Shown here: positions 28,261 to 37,329 of the stretch, in pieces | How the letters are laid out: each line of letters starts with the position of its first letter | Numbering within the stretch: position 1 is the stretch's first letter | Translations under genes and position numbers: made by a program | Notes under the pieces: generated by a model | The model's input: only the letters and a program-made list of their open reading frames with translations | Told to the model about the DNA's origin: nothing | Database searches by the model: none | NCBI GenBank assembly: GCA_937928165.1 | Contig: CALFVT010000009.1 | Location: 124,001-188,000, forward strand | Length of the DNA: 64,000 nt | Direction: 5' to 3' | DNA from: an uncultured Caulobacterales bacterium | GTDB lineage: Bacteria; Pseudomonadota; Alphaproteobacteria; Caulobacterales; Maricaulaceae

Positions 28261-28833
28261 GTGGCGGCTGATATTCATACGGTGTTACAGACCAATAGCC
28301 GAGGCGGTGCACTTTTAATGCGGCATCCGCGTTGGGCAGATTATGAGGACTGGGCGGCCTTACGTGAAAATAGCCGCGAGCACCTAAGTCCGTGGGAGCC
28401 AAGTTGGAACCCGGATCATCTTTTGCGGCGAAATTATAAACACAGATTATCTGTGCTAAAAAGACAGGTGAGTAGGGGCGATAGCTTTTACTTTCACTTA
28501 TTTCGTTTGCCCGGTGAGCGTTTAATCGGCGCGGTGAACGTCACCCGTATACAGCGCTCTGTAGCGCAATCGGGGCAGCTTGGTTATTGGATGGGGGAGG
28601 GTTTCAGCGGCCAAGGCCATGGGCGCGCCGCTGTTGGGCGGGTGTGTGAGTTTTGTTTTCAAGATTTAGGCCTGCACCGGATTGAAGCGGCTGTGCAGCC
28701 AGAGAATGCGCCGTCTATGGCGCTCTTGTCTGCGCTTGGGTTTAGGGCCGAGGGCACGGCCCGAGGTTATCTTAAAATTAACGGGCAATGGCGAGACCAT
28801 ATTATATATGCGAAATTGTCCAGTGATGGGTAA
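28261..28833 (+). CDS. GNAT family N-acetyltransferase, RimJ-like
   Basis: About 190-residue acetyltransferase of the RimJ/RimL type (protein N-terminal or aminoglycoside-like acceptors). Visible: LGYWMGEGFSGQGHGRAAV (acetyl-CoA pyrophosphate loop Q/R-x-x-G-x-G/A, about residues 104-122), LHRIEAAVQPENAPSMALLSALGF, and a C-terminal WRDHIIYAKL strand. AGGAG directly touches the ATG at 28255 (zero spacing), so I prefer GTG 28261, which is spaced 6 nt from it. It ends 1 bp from the convergent yqgE stop. Substrate unknown. Confidence 0.88.
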   Translation: MAADIHTVLQTNSRGGALLMRHPRWADYEDWAALRENSREHLSPWEPSWNPDHLLRRNYKHRLSVLKRQVSRGDSFYFHLFRLPGERLIGAVNVTRIQRSVAQSGQLGYWMGEGFSGQGHGRAAVGRVCEFCFQDLGLHRIEAAVQPENAPSMALLSALGFRAEGTARGYLKINGQWRDHIIYAKLSSDG

Positions 28834-28834
28834 T

Positions 28835-29407
28835 TCAGGCTTGGCCACCAACGGCTGAGAGTTGCTCGGGTGAAATGCCAAGGGAACGCACAGCGCGCGC
28901 CCACTTTCCTTTGTGGTTCTGGCTAAAGATAATGTCTGGGTCACTCTTTGCGGTAATCCACGTATTATCTTGAATCTCGCGCTCAAGCTGTCCGCCGTTC
29001 CATCCCGCATAGCCGATTAATAAAAGCGCTTTATTAGGCGCATCGCCGCTAACAAGGCTTTCTAAAACGCTGCGGTTAGATGATAGATAAAGTCCGTGGG
29101 GCATGGCTGTGCCTTTATCGCTAAGCTTCGTATCATCACTATGGAGCACAAAGCCGCGGTCAATATCTACGGGGCCGCCCATTAAGACGTGATTATCTGT
29201 GCTTTGAATATCACCCTCTATCCCGATTTGCGGGAGCATGTCCGATAGGGTTAAATCCCCTTTGGGTTTATTGATAATTAGGCCCATCGTCCCATCTTGG
29301 TCATGATGACAAATAAAAATCACGCTTTGTTTAAACCGGTGGTCCCCCATACCAGGAAGGGCTATGAGGAATTTATGGGTTAAATCTGATATTGTATCAT
29401 GGCTCAT
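28835..29407 (-). CDS. YqgE/AlgH family protein (UPF0301)
   Basis: 190-residue protein of the UPF0301/AlgH family. Signature: FLIALPGMGDHRFKQSVIFI near the N-terminus, GTMGLIINKP, VLMGGPVDIDRGFVLHS (about 77-93) and LLIGYAGWNGGQLEREI. Function is unsettled; AlgH influences alginate genes in Pseudomonas. Cytoplasmic, no signal peptide. Convergent with the GNAT gene and divergent from the peroxiredoxin gene (88 bp between starts). Confidence 0.93.
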   Translation of the reverse strand: MSHDTISDLTHKFLIALPGMGDHRFKQSVIFICHHDQDGTMGLIINKPKGDLTLSDMLPQIGIEGDIQSTDNHVLMGGPVDIDRGFVLHSDDTKLSDKGTAMPHGLYLSSNRSVLESLVSGDAPNKALLLIGYAGWNGGQLEREIQDNTWITAKSDPDIIFSQNHKGKWARAVRSLGISPEQLSAVGGQA

Positions 29408-29495
29408 ACTCTATATATCAGGATCAAATTTCGAATTTCAATATCTTGAAATCATAAAATTCATTCCTAAATTATATAAATAGACGGAGAGAAAA

Positions 29496-29978
29496 ATGAG
29501 CATTAAAATCGGTGATAAACTTCCGCAAGCCAGCTTTATGACGCTCGGCGCAGATGGCCCAGCCCCCATGAGCTCCGATGATTTATTTGCCGGTAAAACA
29601 GTGGCTCTATTTGCGGTGCCCGGCGCGTTTACGCCGACGTGTTCGGCGAAACATTTACCGAGTTTTCAGGCTAATGCAGCGGCGCTTAAAGCCAAAGGCG
29701 TTGACATAATTGCGTGCTGCTCGGTTAATGATGTATTCGTTATGGGCGCATGGGGCGAAGCGGAAAACGTTGGTGATGATGTGCTCATGCTTGCGGACGG
29801 AAATGGTGATTTCACCAAAGCGATTGGCCTTGAATTGGATGCTAGCGGATTTGGCATGGGCGCACGCTCACAGCGTTATTCCATGCTTGTGAAGGACGGT
29901 ATTGTGTCTGAGCTGAATGTCGAAGCAGGCGGAGACTATCATGTTTCCTCCGGCGATTACTTATTAGAGCAGTTATAG
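29496..29978 (+). CDS. peroxiredoxin, Prx5/glutathione-dependent type
   Basis: 160-residue thiol peroxidase. The peroxidatic Cys49 lies in VPGAFTPTCSAKH, the hallmark of the Prx5 subfamily, and MGARSQRYSMLVKDG supplies the conserved Arg. Cys73-Cys74 follow in IIACCSVND, but no resolving Cys in the C-terminal position is evident, so it is probably a 1-Cys enzyme reduced by glutathione/glutaredoxin. CGGAGAG lies about 5 nt before the ATG. Single-gene unit; reduces H2O2 and alkyl hydroperoxides. Confidence 0.94.
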   Translation: MSIKIGDKLPQASFMTLGADGPAPMSSDDLFAGKTVALFAVPGAFTPTCSAKHLPSFQANAAALKAKGVDIIACCSVNDVFVMGAWGEAENVGDDVLMLADGNGDFTKAIGLELDASGFGMGARSQRYSMLVKDGIVSELNVEAGGDYHVSSGDYLLEQL

Positions 29979-30116
29979 CTCTATTTACAGTCTCTAGGCG
30001 GCCTGTTTGGGCGGCTATATATGCGGGTTAACTTATGGCGAAAGCTGTGGGAGCGATAGGCTTGACCCTAAATATCTTGGAGGATTAACATATAACAGTC
30101 AAACGGAGGGATACTC

Positions 30117-31034
30117 ATGACAGCAGGTAATATCATTACAATTATTTTGGTGGCCTTAGCGCTCGTTATACTTATGCGCGCCATCAAAGCTGTGCCGCAG
30201 GGCATGGAATATACAGTCGAGCGCTTTGGTAAATATATCCGAACGCTCCGGCCGGGACTATCTTTTATTAATCCGTTTTTCGATTCAATCGGTTATAAAA
30301 TGAACATGCGCGAGCGTGTGATTGATATTCCGTCCCAAGACGTGATTACCAAGGATAACGCTATGGTTACGGCTGATGCGGTGGTCTTTATCCAAGTGGT
30401 CGATGCCCGCCAAGCGGCTTATGAGGTCAATAACCTTGATAACGCGATTAAAAATCTTTGCCTGACCAATGTGCGGACAGTTGTCGGCTCGATGGACCTT
30501 GATGAGACCTTATCCAAACGTGATGAGATCAATGCCAAGCTTTTAACCGTGATCGATTCGGCGACAGACCCATGGGGTACAAAAGTGACGCGGATAGAGA
30601 TTAAAGACCTCTCCCCGCCGGCAGATATTACCCAAGTTATGAACCGCCAAATGAAGGCAGAACGTGAGAAGCGGGCTGATATTCTTTTAGCCGAAGGTCA
30701 CAAGCAGTCACAAATCCTGAAAGCGGAAGGTGAGAAAGAAGCGGCCATTCGCGAGGCCGAGGGCCGCAAAGAAGCCGCCTTCCTTGACGCCGAAGCCCGT
30801 GAGCGCGAAGCGCAAGCTGAAGCGAGCGCCACTGAGATGGTATCTAACGCTATTGCGCAAGGGGATGTGAACGCCGTGAATTACTTTGTGGCGCAGGATT
30901 ATGTCAAAGCCTTTGGTAAGCTTGCGGACTCGCCGAACCAGAAAACACTGATTGTGCCTGCGGAGCTATCGAGCCTTGCAGCCACAGTGGGCGGGCTTGA
31001 AGCGCTGCTAAATGCCGGTAAAAAGGAGACCTAG
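30117..31034 (+). CDS. SPFH/Band 7 (stomatin-like, QmcA type) membrane protein
   Basis: 305-residue slipin/QmcA-type protein. One N-terminal membrane helix (about 4-22), SPFH domain (about 23-180; VPQGMEYTVERFGKY, MNMRERVIDIPSQDVITKDNAMV), then a charged Ala/Glu coiled coil (about 175-240; REKRADILLAEGHKQ with EAEGRKEAA repeats) that drives oligomerisation. CGGAGGG precedes the ATG. It is followed after 3 bp by an NfeD protein, the usual genetic partner of this slipin class. Probable role in membrane microdomain organisation or quality control. Confidence 0.93.
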   Translation: MTAGNIITIILVALALVILMRAIKAVPQGMEYTVERFGKYIRTLRPGLSFINPFFDSIGYKMNMRERVIDIPSQDVITKDNAMVTADAVVFIQVVDARQAAYEVNNLDNAIKNLCLTNVRTVVGSMDLDETLSKRDEINAKLLTVIDSATDPWGTKVTRIEIKDLSPPADITQVMNRQMKAEREKRADILLAEGHKQSQILKAEGEKEAAIREAEGRKEAAFLDAEAREREAQAEASATEMVSNAIAQGDVNAVNYFVAQDYVKAFGKLADSPNQKTLIVPAELSSLAATVGGLEALLNAGKKET

Positions 31035-31037
31035 CCT

Positions 31038-31520
31038 ATGATTATGAATAGTGATGGAAATGTGATCGTCCAGCTCCTTGAGAGCATGGACGGCGCAAAA
31101 TGGCTAATCCTTGGCGTTGTGCTGCTTGTATTCGAAGTCTTGACGGGAACAACCTATATTTTATGGGTGGCCGCTGCGGCGCTTATTGTCGGCGTCTTGG
31201 CTTTTTTTATCCCCGTCATCGGCTGGCCAGTTCAGTTCTTGCTTTTCTTTGTGCTCTCTGTCGGGCTGCTTATTGCCGGACATAAATATTTCCGCCCTAA
31301 TATGATGGGACAAGAAGATTCGGATTTAAATGACCGCGCAAAATCTATGGTGGGTATGCGTGTAAAAGCGATTGCTGATTTTGAAACGGGCCAAGGCCGG
31401 GTACAAGTTGGTGATACCCAATGGCGCGCGGCCATGGATACGGGCACAGCCAAGGCCGGAGATGAGCTTAGAGTGTCCTCCGTTAAAGGAACAACTTTAA
31501 TGGTCGAAGCCTTAACGTAA
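31038..31520 (+). CDS. NfeD family membrane protein
   Basis: 160-residue NfeD (short NfeD1b-like type without the protease domain). Two or three membrane helices in residues about 20-80 (WLILGVVLLVFEVLTG, AAAALIVGVLAFFIPVIG, FLLFFVLSVGLLIAGH) and a C-terminal OB-fold beta domain (about 95-160; MVGMRVKAIADFETGQGRVQVGD). AAGGAG overlaps the end of the SPFH gene 3 bp upstream, so the two are co-translated partners. A terminator follows. Confidence 0.92.
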   Translation: MIMNSDGNVIVQLLESMDGAKWLILGVVLLVFEVLTGTTYILWVAAAALIVGVLAFFIPVIGWPVQFLLFFVLSVGLLIAGHKYFRPNMMGQEDSDLNDRAKSMVGMRVKAIADFETGQGRVQVGDTQWRAAMDTGTAKAGDELRVSSVKGTTLMVEALT

Positions 31521-31541
31521 TTTGGGCCAAATTTATTTTTT

Positions 31542-31568
31542 AAAACCCGCAGTAAAGCGGGTTTTTTT
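31542..31568 (+). terminator. rho-independent terminator after nfeD
   Basis: AAAACCCGC (31542-31550) pairs with GCGGGTTTT (31557-31565) around a 6-nt loop, followed by continuous T to 31568. Ends the SPFH-NfeD operon. Confidence 0.9.
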
Positions 31569-31692
31569 ATGGCTGTTATTATGCGCGATTGTCACACTTA
31601 CTGTAAAATTACTGTCAGGCTTAAGGATTAGCTTGAGTTTCATATATTTGTCACTTATCGGGCACTTATTACACTTAAGGGAGATATAAGCT

Positions 31693-33924
31693 GTGATAAG
31701 ACCTTCTAAAACACCCCTCATGATATCGGCGCTTGCCTTATCTATTAGCTTGCCAGCTACGGCCCAGACATCAGGCCTTGAATTTGATGAAGTCATTGTA
31801 ACGGCGACAAAACGGGCTGAGAATATCCAAGACGTGCCTATTTCAGTTTCTGCGCTTCCGAGTGATACATTAGATTTAATCGGCGGGGCTGGGGATGATA
31901 TTCAGTTCCTGTCTGCCCGCGTGCCAAGCTTGATTATTGAAAGCTCTTTTGGACGTATTTTTCCGCGCGCTTATATTCGCGGCCTTGGGAATACAGATTT
32001 TGATTTAAATGCGTCCCAGCCTGTCTCTTTCATTTATGACGAAGTGGTTTATGAAAACCCTGTTCTTAAAGGTTTTCCTGTTTTTGATACAAAACAAGTT
32101 GAAGTCCTGCGCGGCCCGCAAGGGACGTTGTTTGGACGCAACACGCCTGCCGGTATTATTAAGTTTGATAGCGTTAAGCCGGGGGATGAGCTCGATGCTT
32201 ATTTGAAAACAAGCTATGGTAATTTTAATACTGTGCAGCTTGAAGGGGCGGTTGGCGGCCCTGTAACCGAGAGTGTGTCTATTCGGCTATCTGGCCTTTA
32301 TCAACGCCGTGATGACTTTATTGATAACCAAGTAATTCCCGGCTCTGATGGGGATGCTGGCGGATTTGATGAATTTGCTTACCGGGCCCAGCTTTTATAT
32401 AAACCTACAGACCGTTTTAGCTGGCTTATCAATGTTCATGGCCGTGATCTTGACGGCGGACAAACCAGCTTTCAGGCCAATGCGCTTGTGACGGGAGAAA
32501 ACGGCTTTCGCGACGGTTTTGACCGGGAGATTAGTTTTTCTGATTCGGCCGCAGACAGCACGCTTGACCTGCAAACTTTTGGGATTACGTCAAAGGCAGA
32601 ATATGATTTCGGTGAGGTTACAGCGACTTATGTGTTCGGCGTTGAAGAGGTGGATGTGTTCTCCCGCGGCGATGTTGATGGCGGCTTTGGCGCGGCCTTT
32701 TTAGGTGAGGGCAATTTTGGCCCAGGCGTCATTCCTTTTCCTGCGGAGACGGCCGATGGGCTTGAGTTCCACGAGCAAATCTCTCATGAGTTCCGTTTGT
32801 CTAACTCCAAAGCAAGTGCACTTAATTGGACTCTTGGCGGATATTATTTCAAAGAAGATTTGGATATTACATCGTTTAATTTTGATACATTAGCAGGCGG
32901 TGCGGATAATGGGTTTGTTATCCAGTTCCAAGATACGGAGTCCTTCGCTCTATTTGGTAATGTGTCTTATAAGTTAACAGACCAGCTCACTGTTTCAGGC
33001 GGCCTACGTTATTCCGATGATGATAAAGACTTTGTTGCGAACCGTACGATTGCGCCGTTTACGGGAACGGCCGGAGCGCTGGGCCCAATCGAAGTGAATG
33101 TGGGTGATGACCAGTTAAGCTGGGACTTGAGCGCGACTTATGCACTGAATGAGGATATAAATTTTTATGGCCGTGTTGCGCGCGGCTTTCGCGCGCCGAG
33201 TATTCAAGGCCGTATTCTCTTTGGAGATGTGGTCACAACCGCGGATTCCGAGACCCTTGATTCCTTTGAGGTGGGCGTAAAGTCCTTCCTCTTTGATAAT
33301 CGGGTTAAGTTTAATGCCTCGGCCTTTTATTATACCATTGACGATCAGCAATTAACGGCCATTGGCGGCGCAGGTAATTTCAACCAACTCCTGAATGCCG
33401 ATCAGGGGCGTGGATTCGGATTTGAAATTGACACCTCGGCGATTGTAACGGAAAATATCACCCTAACCGGTGGTTTATCCTTTAATGATACGGAAATTCA
33501 AGATGAAGGCTTGACGGCAGGGACTTGCGGCGCGCCCTGTACAGTTCTGGATGATATTGACCCTGTGACAGGCGGTGCGCTTATTGATGGGAATCCGTTC
33601 CCTAATGCGCCGAAGTGGATTGCAAATGTGGTTGCAGATTACCGCCGCCCTCTTGGTCAAGGTGAGTTTTTTGCGACAACAGATTGGGCTTACCGCTCTG
33701 ATGCGAATATCTTCCTTTACGAATCCGTTGAATTTGAAAGCCAAGGCTGGATCGAAGGCGGCGCACGTATTGGTTATAGTCATGGGCCGTGGACAGGGGC
33801 TGCTTTCGTGCGTAACTTAACGGATGTTGACGGACTTGTGAGCGCGATTGATTTCAACAACCTTTCTGGAATTGTTAATCAACCACGTACATATGGCGTC
33901 CAACTTGAATGGGCGTTCAAATAG
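31693..33924 (+). CDS. TonB-dependent outer membrane receptor
   Basis: 743-residue receptor starting at GTG 31693 (GGGAG about 10 nt upstream). Signal peptide about 1-24 (ending ATAQ), TonB-box/plug start FDEVIVTATKRAENIQDVPISV (about 31-52), plug motifs YIRGLGN, VEVLRGPQGTLFGRNTPAG, and a 22-strand barrel ending YGVQLEWAFK. The IVTATKR type plug is abundant in Sphingomonadales, Caulobacterales and Hyphomonadales. Substrate unknown; no transporter or regulator gene adjoins it. A strong terminator follows. Confidence 0.93.
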   Translation: MIRPSKTPLMISALALSISLPATAQTSGLEFDEVIVTATKRAENIQDVPISVSALPSDTLDLIGGAGDDIQFLSARVPSLIIESSFGRIFPRAYIRGLGNTDFDLNASQPVSFIYDEVVYENPVLKGFPVFDTKQVEVLRGPQGTLFGRNTPAGIIKFDSVKPGDELDAYLKTSYGNFNTVQLEGAVGGPVTESVSIRLSGLYQRRDDFIDNQVIPGSDGDAGGFDEFAYRAQLLYKPTDRFSWLINVHGRDLDGGQTSFQANALVTGENGFRDGFDREISFSDSAADSTLDLQTFGITSKAEYDFGEVTATYVFGVEEVDVFSRGDVDGGFGAAFLGEGNFGPGVIPFPAETADGLEFHEQISHEFRLSNSKASALNWTLGGYYFKEDLDITSFNFDTLAGGADNGFVIQFQDTESFALFGNVSYKLTDQLTVSGGLRYSDDDKDFVANRTIAPFTGTAGALGPIEVNVGDDQLSWDLSATYALNEDINFYGRVARGFRAPSIQGRILFGDVVTTADSETLDSFEVGVKSFLFDNRVKFNASAFYYTIDDQQLTAIGGAGNFNQLLNADQGRGFGFEIDTSAIVTENITLTGGLSFNDTEIQDEGLTAGTCGAPCTVLDDIDPVTGGALIDGNPFPNAPKWIANVVADYRRPLGQGEFFATTDWAYRSDANIFLYESVEFESQGWIEGGARIGYSHGPWTGAAFVRNLTDVDGLVSAIDFNNLSGIVNQPRTYGVQLEWAFK

Positions 33925-33975
33925 TTTGAATGACTAAGTCTCTCTCTCCTCCTCCTTTGAAATGGACTTAGTTTG

Positions 33976-34004
33976 GAGCCCTGCCTCTGCGGCAGGGCTC
34001 TTTT
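33976..34004 (+). terminator. rho-independent terminator after second TonB receptor
   Basis: Perfect 10-bp stem GAGCCCTGCC (33976-33985) / GGCAGGGCTC (33991-34000) with a 5-nt loop, followed by TTTT. Confidence 0.9.
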
Positions 34005-34099
34005 CATAAAAGTTTTCACTGTTTTGTGAAGCGCTGTGGCTTGTCTGAACCCCTGTGCTACGATTAAGTTTATATTGTTACTTTTCTACAGGTGGGTTT

Positions 34100-35176
34100 A
34101 TGCCGCATATTTCAATACGTTCTAGGCTTTATCTTACATCTGCGGCCATTGCGGGGCTCATGATGGCGAGTTCATTTTCTACTGCGCAGCAGGCTTCGGA
34201 TGTTGCACAGCCGGCTAATGCGCCCGACAGTCTTGCTGAGAGCCTTGCTGAGAATACGCCCAAAACGTCCTCTGAAATTGTGCCGCAAAACCCAGAGGTT
34301 GCTGCCCCGATTTCGGCTGATGCGGACGTTGGAACTGATGTTGCGACTGACGCGATTACGGAGCCGCCTGTTGATTATACAATCATGAACCGCTTAATGG
34401 AGCGGCTTTCTGTGAATGAGAAAGGCCGCCCTGCGATTGCTTATAAACTCCTACGTGAAAAAGGCTTGCCGGTTGTATCAGAATATGAATCCATGCTAAC
34501 GGCTGTTGATACCGCCAGTCTTGATGCAGATGCGCGTTTGGCTCATTGGCTTAATTTACAAAATATTTTGGTTGTCAAGGCGATTGCATCTGACACAAAG
34601 AAAACGAACCTTAAATCTTTTCGCGGGTCCGGTGAAAAGCCAGGGAAGTTATGGACGAAAAAGCGAGTCGATATAGACGGGCAAAGCTATTCCATCGCAG
34701 ATGTCGAAAATAAGATATTATCTGAATTTGATGACCCCAATGTTCTTTACGGACTTTATCAAGGGGTGAAAGGTGCACCGTGTATTAGTGATACGGCCTA
34801 TCAAGCAGAGAGTGTCCATGAGCGCTTGGCGGAGTTAGGTATGCGCTATGTTAATTCACGCGGTATTGTCTCGCCTAATAAAGGGGTTGTAACCCTCACC
34901 CCTATTTATGATTGGTATAAAGAGAGCCTATTTAAAAATGATGATAAGGCCATCATGAAACATGTCAAAAGCCATGCCAACACCGCCCTGCGGGGGCGCT
35001 TAAATACAGGGCGTGACATTAAATACACTAAGCTCAATTATACTGCTGATAACTATGTTGTACCTAAAGGAACAAAACTGGCTACACCGCAGCGCCGTCA
35101 AGCGCCGCAGCGGCAATCCCAGCGGCCCCAGCGGCCTCAACAACCCCCGCGCGGCGGCGGTAGTTACGGCTCCTAG
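34100..35176 (+). CDS. DUF547 domain exported protein
   Basis: 358 residues from ATG 34100 (AGGTGG about 6 nt upstream; the reading from 34055 adds an unlikely leader). Signal peptide about 1-30 (RLYLTSAAIAGLMMASSFSTAQ), a Pro/Ala/Asp-rich linker (about 30-90), a DUF547 domain (about 110-300; ARLAHWLNLQNILVVKAI and VLYGLYQGVKGAPCISDTAY), then a basic Pro/Gln/Arg tail (QRPQRPQQPPRGGG) at the C-terminus. DUF547 resembles a papain/transglutaminase-like fold by report, but I see no clear catalytic triad. Probably periplasmic or envelope-associated; function unknown. Confidence 0.82.
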   Translation: MPHISIRSRLYLTSAAIAGLMMASSFSTAQQASDVAQPANAPDSLAESLAENTPKTSSEIVPQNPEVAAPISADADVGTDVATDAITEPPVDYTIMNRLMERLSVNEKGRPAIAYKLLREKGLPVVSEYESMLTAVDTASLDADARLAHWLNLQNILVVKAIASDTKKTNLKSFRGSGEKPGKLWTKKRVDIDGQSYSIADVENKILSEFDDPNVLYGLYQGVKGAPCISDTAYQAESVHERLAELGMRYVNSRGIVSPNKGVVTLTPIYDWYKESLFKNDDKAIMKHVKSHANTALRGRLNTGRDIKYTKLNYTADNYVVPKGTKLATPQRRQAPQRQSQRPQRPQQPPRGGGSYGS

Positions 35177-35213
35177 ATTGTATATGCCTTAGAGGGCGGT
35201 TTACATTTTACCT

Positions 35214-36590
35214 ATGACACAAGGTCAAAGCTATATCGGCTATATCAGCGCCCTTATTGGGGCGGTCATGATTTATATTCGGTTTTTATCCGGCGGTTTT
35301 GTGTTGGGAACGACTACATTTGATCACCCTTATATTCAATTTTCTGCGGCGCTTTTCATTGGTGCCTTATTTGCCATGCTATTAATCACGGCGCTGAAAT
35401 CAACAGACTTACCGCGGCGCGGACTTTATGGTTTATTGGCGCTGGGCCTTTTATACCGGGTTTTATTTATAGGCTCTGTTCCGATTTATGAAGATGATTG
35501 GAACCGTTATCTTTGGGACGGCGCAGTGAGCGTCCAAGGCCTTAATCCTTATGATTATTCGCCCAAAGAGATCATAGACGGCGCAGCCAGCGATAATGTT
35601 CAGATTCGTCAGCTACATGAGTTTGATAACGCGCAGGGCCAGATAACCTACCGAATTAATTACCCAGAACTCCGCACGATTTACCCGCCGGTTGCCCAAG
35701 CAGTTTTTGCGGCGGCGGCCTTGATAGATCCGCTAAATTTAGATGTACTGCGGATAGTTTATATTTTGATTGATGGTTTGGCTTTATTTCTACTGGTGAA
35801 GACATTACAGGCCTATGGACGAGATGGTAAATGGGCCTTGCTATATGCGTTGAACCCGCTGTTGATTTACAGTGGGTATAATGTCGCCCATATGGATTTA
35901 ATCCTCGTGCCGCTTATTTTGTTAACGCTGCTTTGGGTCAAACGCCGCGCCCCGCTTAAGGCTGCAACGGCTTTATCGCTTGCGGCGGCCGTAAAGCTTT
36001 GGCCGCTTTTACTTGCACCTATACTCTTTCGGGCTTGGCGTAGGCAGCCTGTTTTTTACATCTGTATTGCCGGAATGACGGCTATTTTATCGGGCCTATT
36101 TAATCTACCGCTTTTATTATCGATTGGCGAGAATAGCGGCCTGACAGCCTATACAGGGGAATGGCAGCGTAGTAGTTTTATCTTCCCGATCATCTTTGCG
36201 GCCTTTGAGCCTTTTACCATCGCGCCGGGCCGTTTAAGCCGTATTTTCATTGCCGTAATATTGACCCTTATGTCTCTTTATTACGGTTTTGTTAAAAAGG
36301 CCGATGACGAGACCTTGCCGGCGGCTTTAATGGTGGTGACGGCGGCTCTATTGTTTTTATCTCCGACGGGCTATCCATGGTATTTATATTGGGCTTTTGT
36401 ATTTTTACCCTTCGTGCCGAGCTACGGATTAACCCTGCTCAGCGGAACGATTGCGCTTTATTATGTGCGCTATGCGATGGGTGAGCGCGGCGTTTATGAA
36501 TATTATTCCAATATTGTCGTGCCGCTTCAATTCACTATTCCTTTGCTCATTATTGCCTATGAAATCTATAGGAACCGCCGTTATGGCTGA
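35214..36590 (+). CDS. polytopic membrane glycosyltransferase (GT-C, mannosyltransferase-like)
   Basis: 458 residues with about ten to eleven hydrophobic helices. The first large loop carries PIYEDDWNRYLWDGAV (about residues 91-106), the acidic-pair motif of GT-C enzymes that use polyprenyl-phosphate sugars, followed by GLNPYDYSP. Resembles GT87/alpha-mannosyltransferase-like proteins of alphaproteobacteria. Its stop overlaps by 8 bp the start of a family 2 glycosyltransferase like dolichol-phosphate mannosyl synthase. A plausible pair is GT2 making the lipid-linked sugar donor and this enzyme transferring it on the periplasmic side; donor and acceptor are unknown. Confidence 0.8.
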   Translation: MTQGQSYIGYISALIGAVMIYIRFLSGGFVLGTTTFDHPYIQFSAALFIGALFAMLLITALKSTDLPRRGLYGLLALGLLYRVLFIGSVPIYEDDWNRYLWDGAVSVQGLNPYDYSPKEIIDGAASDNVQIRQLHEFDNAQGQITYRINYPELRTIYPPVAQAVFAAAALIDPLNLDVLRIVYILIDGLALFLLVKTLQAYGRDGKWALLYALNPLLIYSGYNVAHMDLILVPLILLTLLWVKRRAPLKAATALSLAAAVKLWPLLLAPILFRAWRRQPVFYICIAGMTAILSGLFNLPLLLSIGENSGLTAYTGEWQRSSFIFPIIFAAFEPFTIAPGRLSRIFIAVILTLMSLYYGFVKKADDETLPAALMVVTAALLFLSPTGYPWYLYWAFVFLPFVPSYGLTLLSGTIALYYVRYAMGERGVYEYYSNIVVPLQFTIPLLIIAYEIYRNRRYG

Positions 36591-37299
36591 GCGGAAACCA
36601 GTTATAAATGTTGTTATTCCTGCAATGAATGAGCAAGAGGCGATTGGCAAAGTTATTGCTGAAATTCCTGACCAAGTTTCCCGAATTATTATTGCGAATA
36701 ATGGCTCAACGGATAATACGGCTGCGGTGGCCCGGGCTGCGGGGGCGGAAGTAATTGATGTGCCCGAAGCGGGGTATGGCCGCGCCTGTCTTGCGGGGAT
36801 TAAGACGGCCCAGCCTTGTGATATTATTGTGTTTATGGACGGGGATGCGTCGGATTACCCCGAGGAGCTAACGGCGCTTGTGCAGCCGATTATTGACGGT
36901 GATGTCGATTTTGTTATTGGCTCGCGGTTATCTGGCGATGTTGAAAAAGGCGCGCTAACTGTGCCGCAACAATTTGGAAATGCGCTGGCATGTTGGCTGA
37001 TGAACTTGTTTTGGGGCGGTCAATATACAGATTTAGGCCCGTTTCGCGCAATAGATATGAAATCCTTAGAACGGCTGAATATGCAGGCGCCAACTTTTGG
37101 TTGGACTGTAGAAATGCAAGTGCGGGCACTTAAACACGGCCTGCGTTATAAAGAAATTCCTGTACGCTATCGTAACCGTATTGGGACGTCTAAAATATCG
37201 GGTACAATCCGCGGCGTTATTATGGCAGGGACTTATATTTTGGGCACGATATTTTATGAGGCCGTATTTAACCGTGTAAAGATCGAAAATAACAATTAA
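36583..37299 (+). CDS. family 2 glycosyltransferase, polyprenyl-phosphate sugar synthase-like
   Basis: 238 residues from ATG 36583, chosen because AGGAA is 8 nt upstream and the preceding in-frame stretch lies inside the upstream gene. GT-A fold: NVVIPAMNEQEAIGKVI (about 9-25), IIIANNGSTDNTA, catalytic DxD region FMDGDASDYPEEL (about 84-96), and GWTVEMQVRALKHGLRYKEIPVRYRNRIGTSK type acceptor region. C-terminal hydrophobic stretch IRGVIMAGTYILGTIFY may associate with the membrane. Similar to DPM1-like enzymes that load a sugar from a nucleotide donor onto polyprenyl phosphate. Co-translated with the GT-C gene. Confidence 0.87.
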   Translation: MAERKPVINVVIPAMNEQEAIGKVIAEIPDQVSRIIIANNGSTDNTAAVARAAGAEVIDVPEAGYGRACLAGIKTAQPCDIIVFMDGDASDYPEELTALVQPIIDGDVDFVIGSRLSGDVEKGALTVPQQFGNALACWLMNLFWGGQYTDLGPFRAIDMKSLERLNMQAPTFGWTVEMQVRALKHGLRYKEIPVRYRNRIGTSKISGTIRGVIMAGTYILGTIFYEAVFNRVKIENNN

Positions 37300-37300
37300 T

Positions 37301-37328
37301 AGAGCCGGAACTTTGCCGCGCTCTGTTT
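37301..37328. terminator. probable bidirectional terminator between glycosyltransferase and histidine kinase
   Basis: AGAGCCGG (37301-37308) can pair with CCG-C-GCTCT (37316-37324) with one bulge; it lies between two convergent genes. The T-run is weak (GTTTATT), so confidence is limited. Confidence 0.5.
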
Positions 37329-37329
37329 A

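Noticed and set aside
30062-30096. Promoter for the SPFH-NfeD operon
   Set aside because: TTGACC is good, but the hexamer at 17-nt spacing (TTAACA) is poor and the better TATAAC is 23 nt away, so I do not call it.
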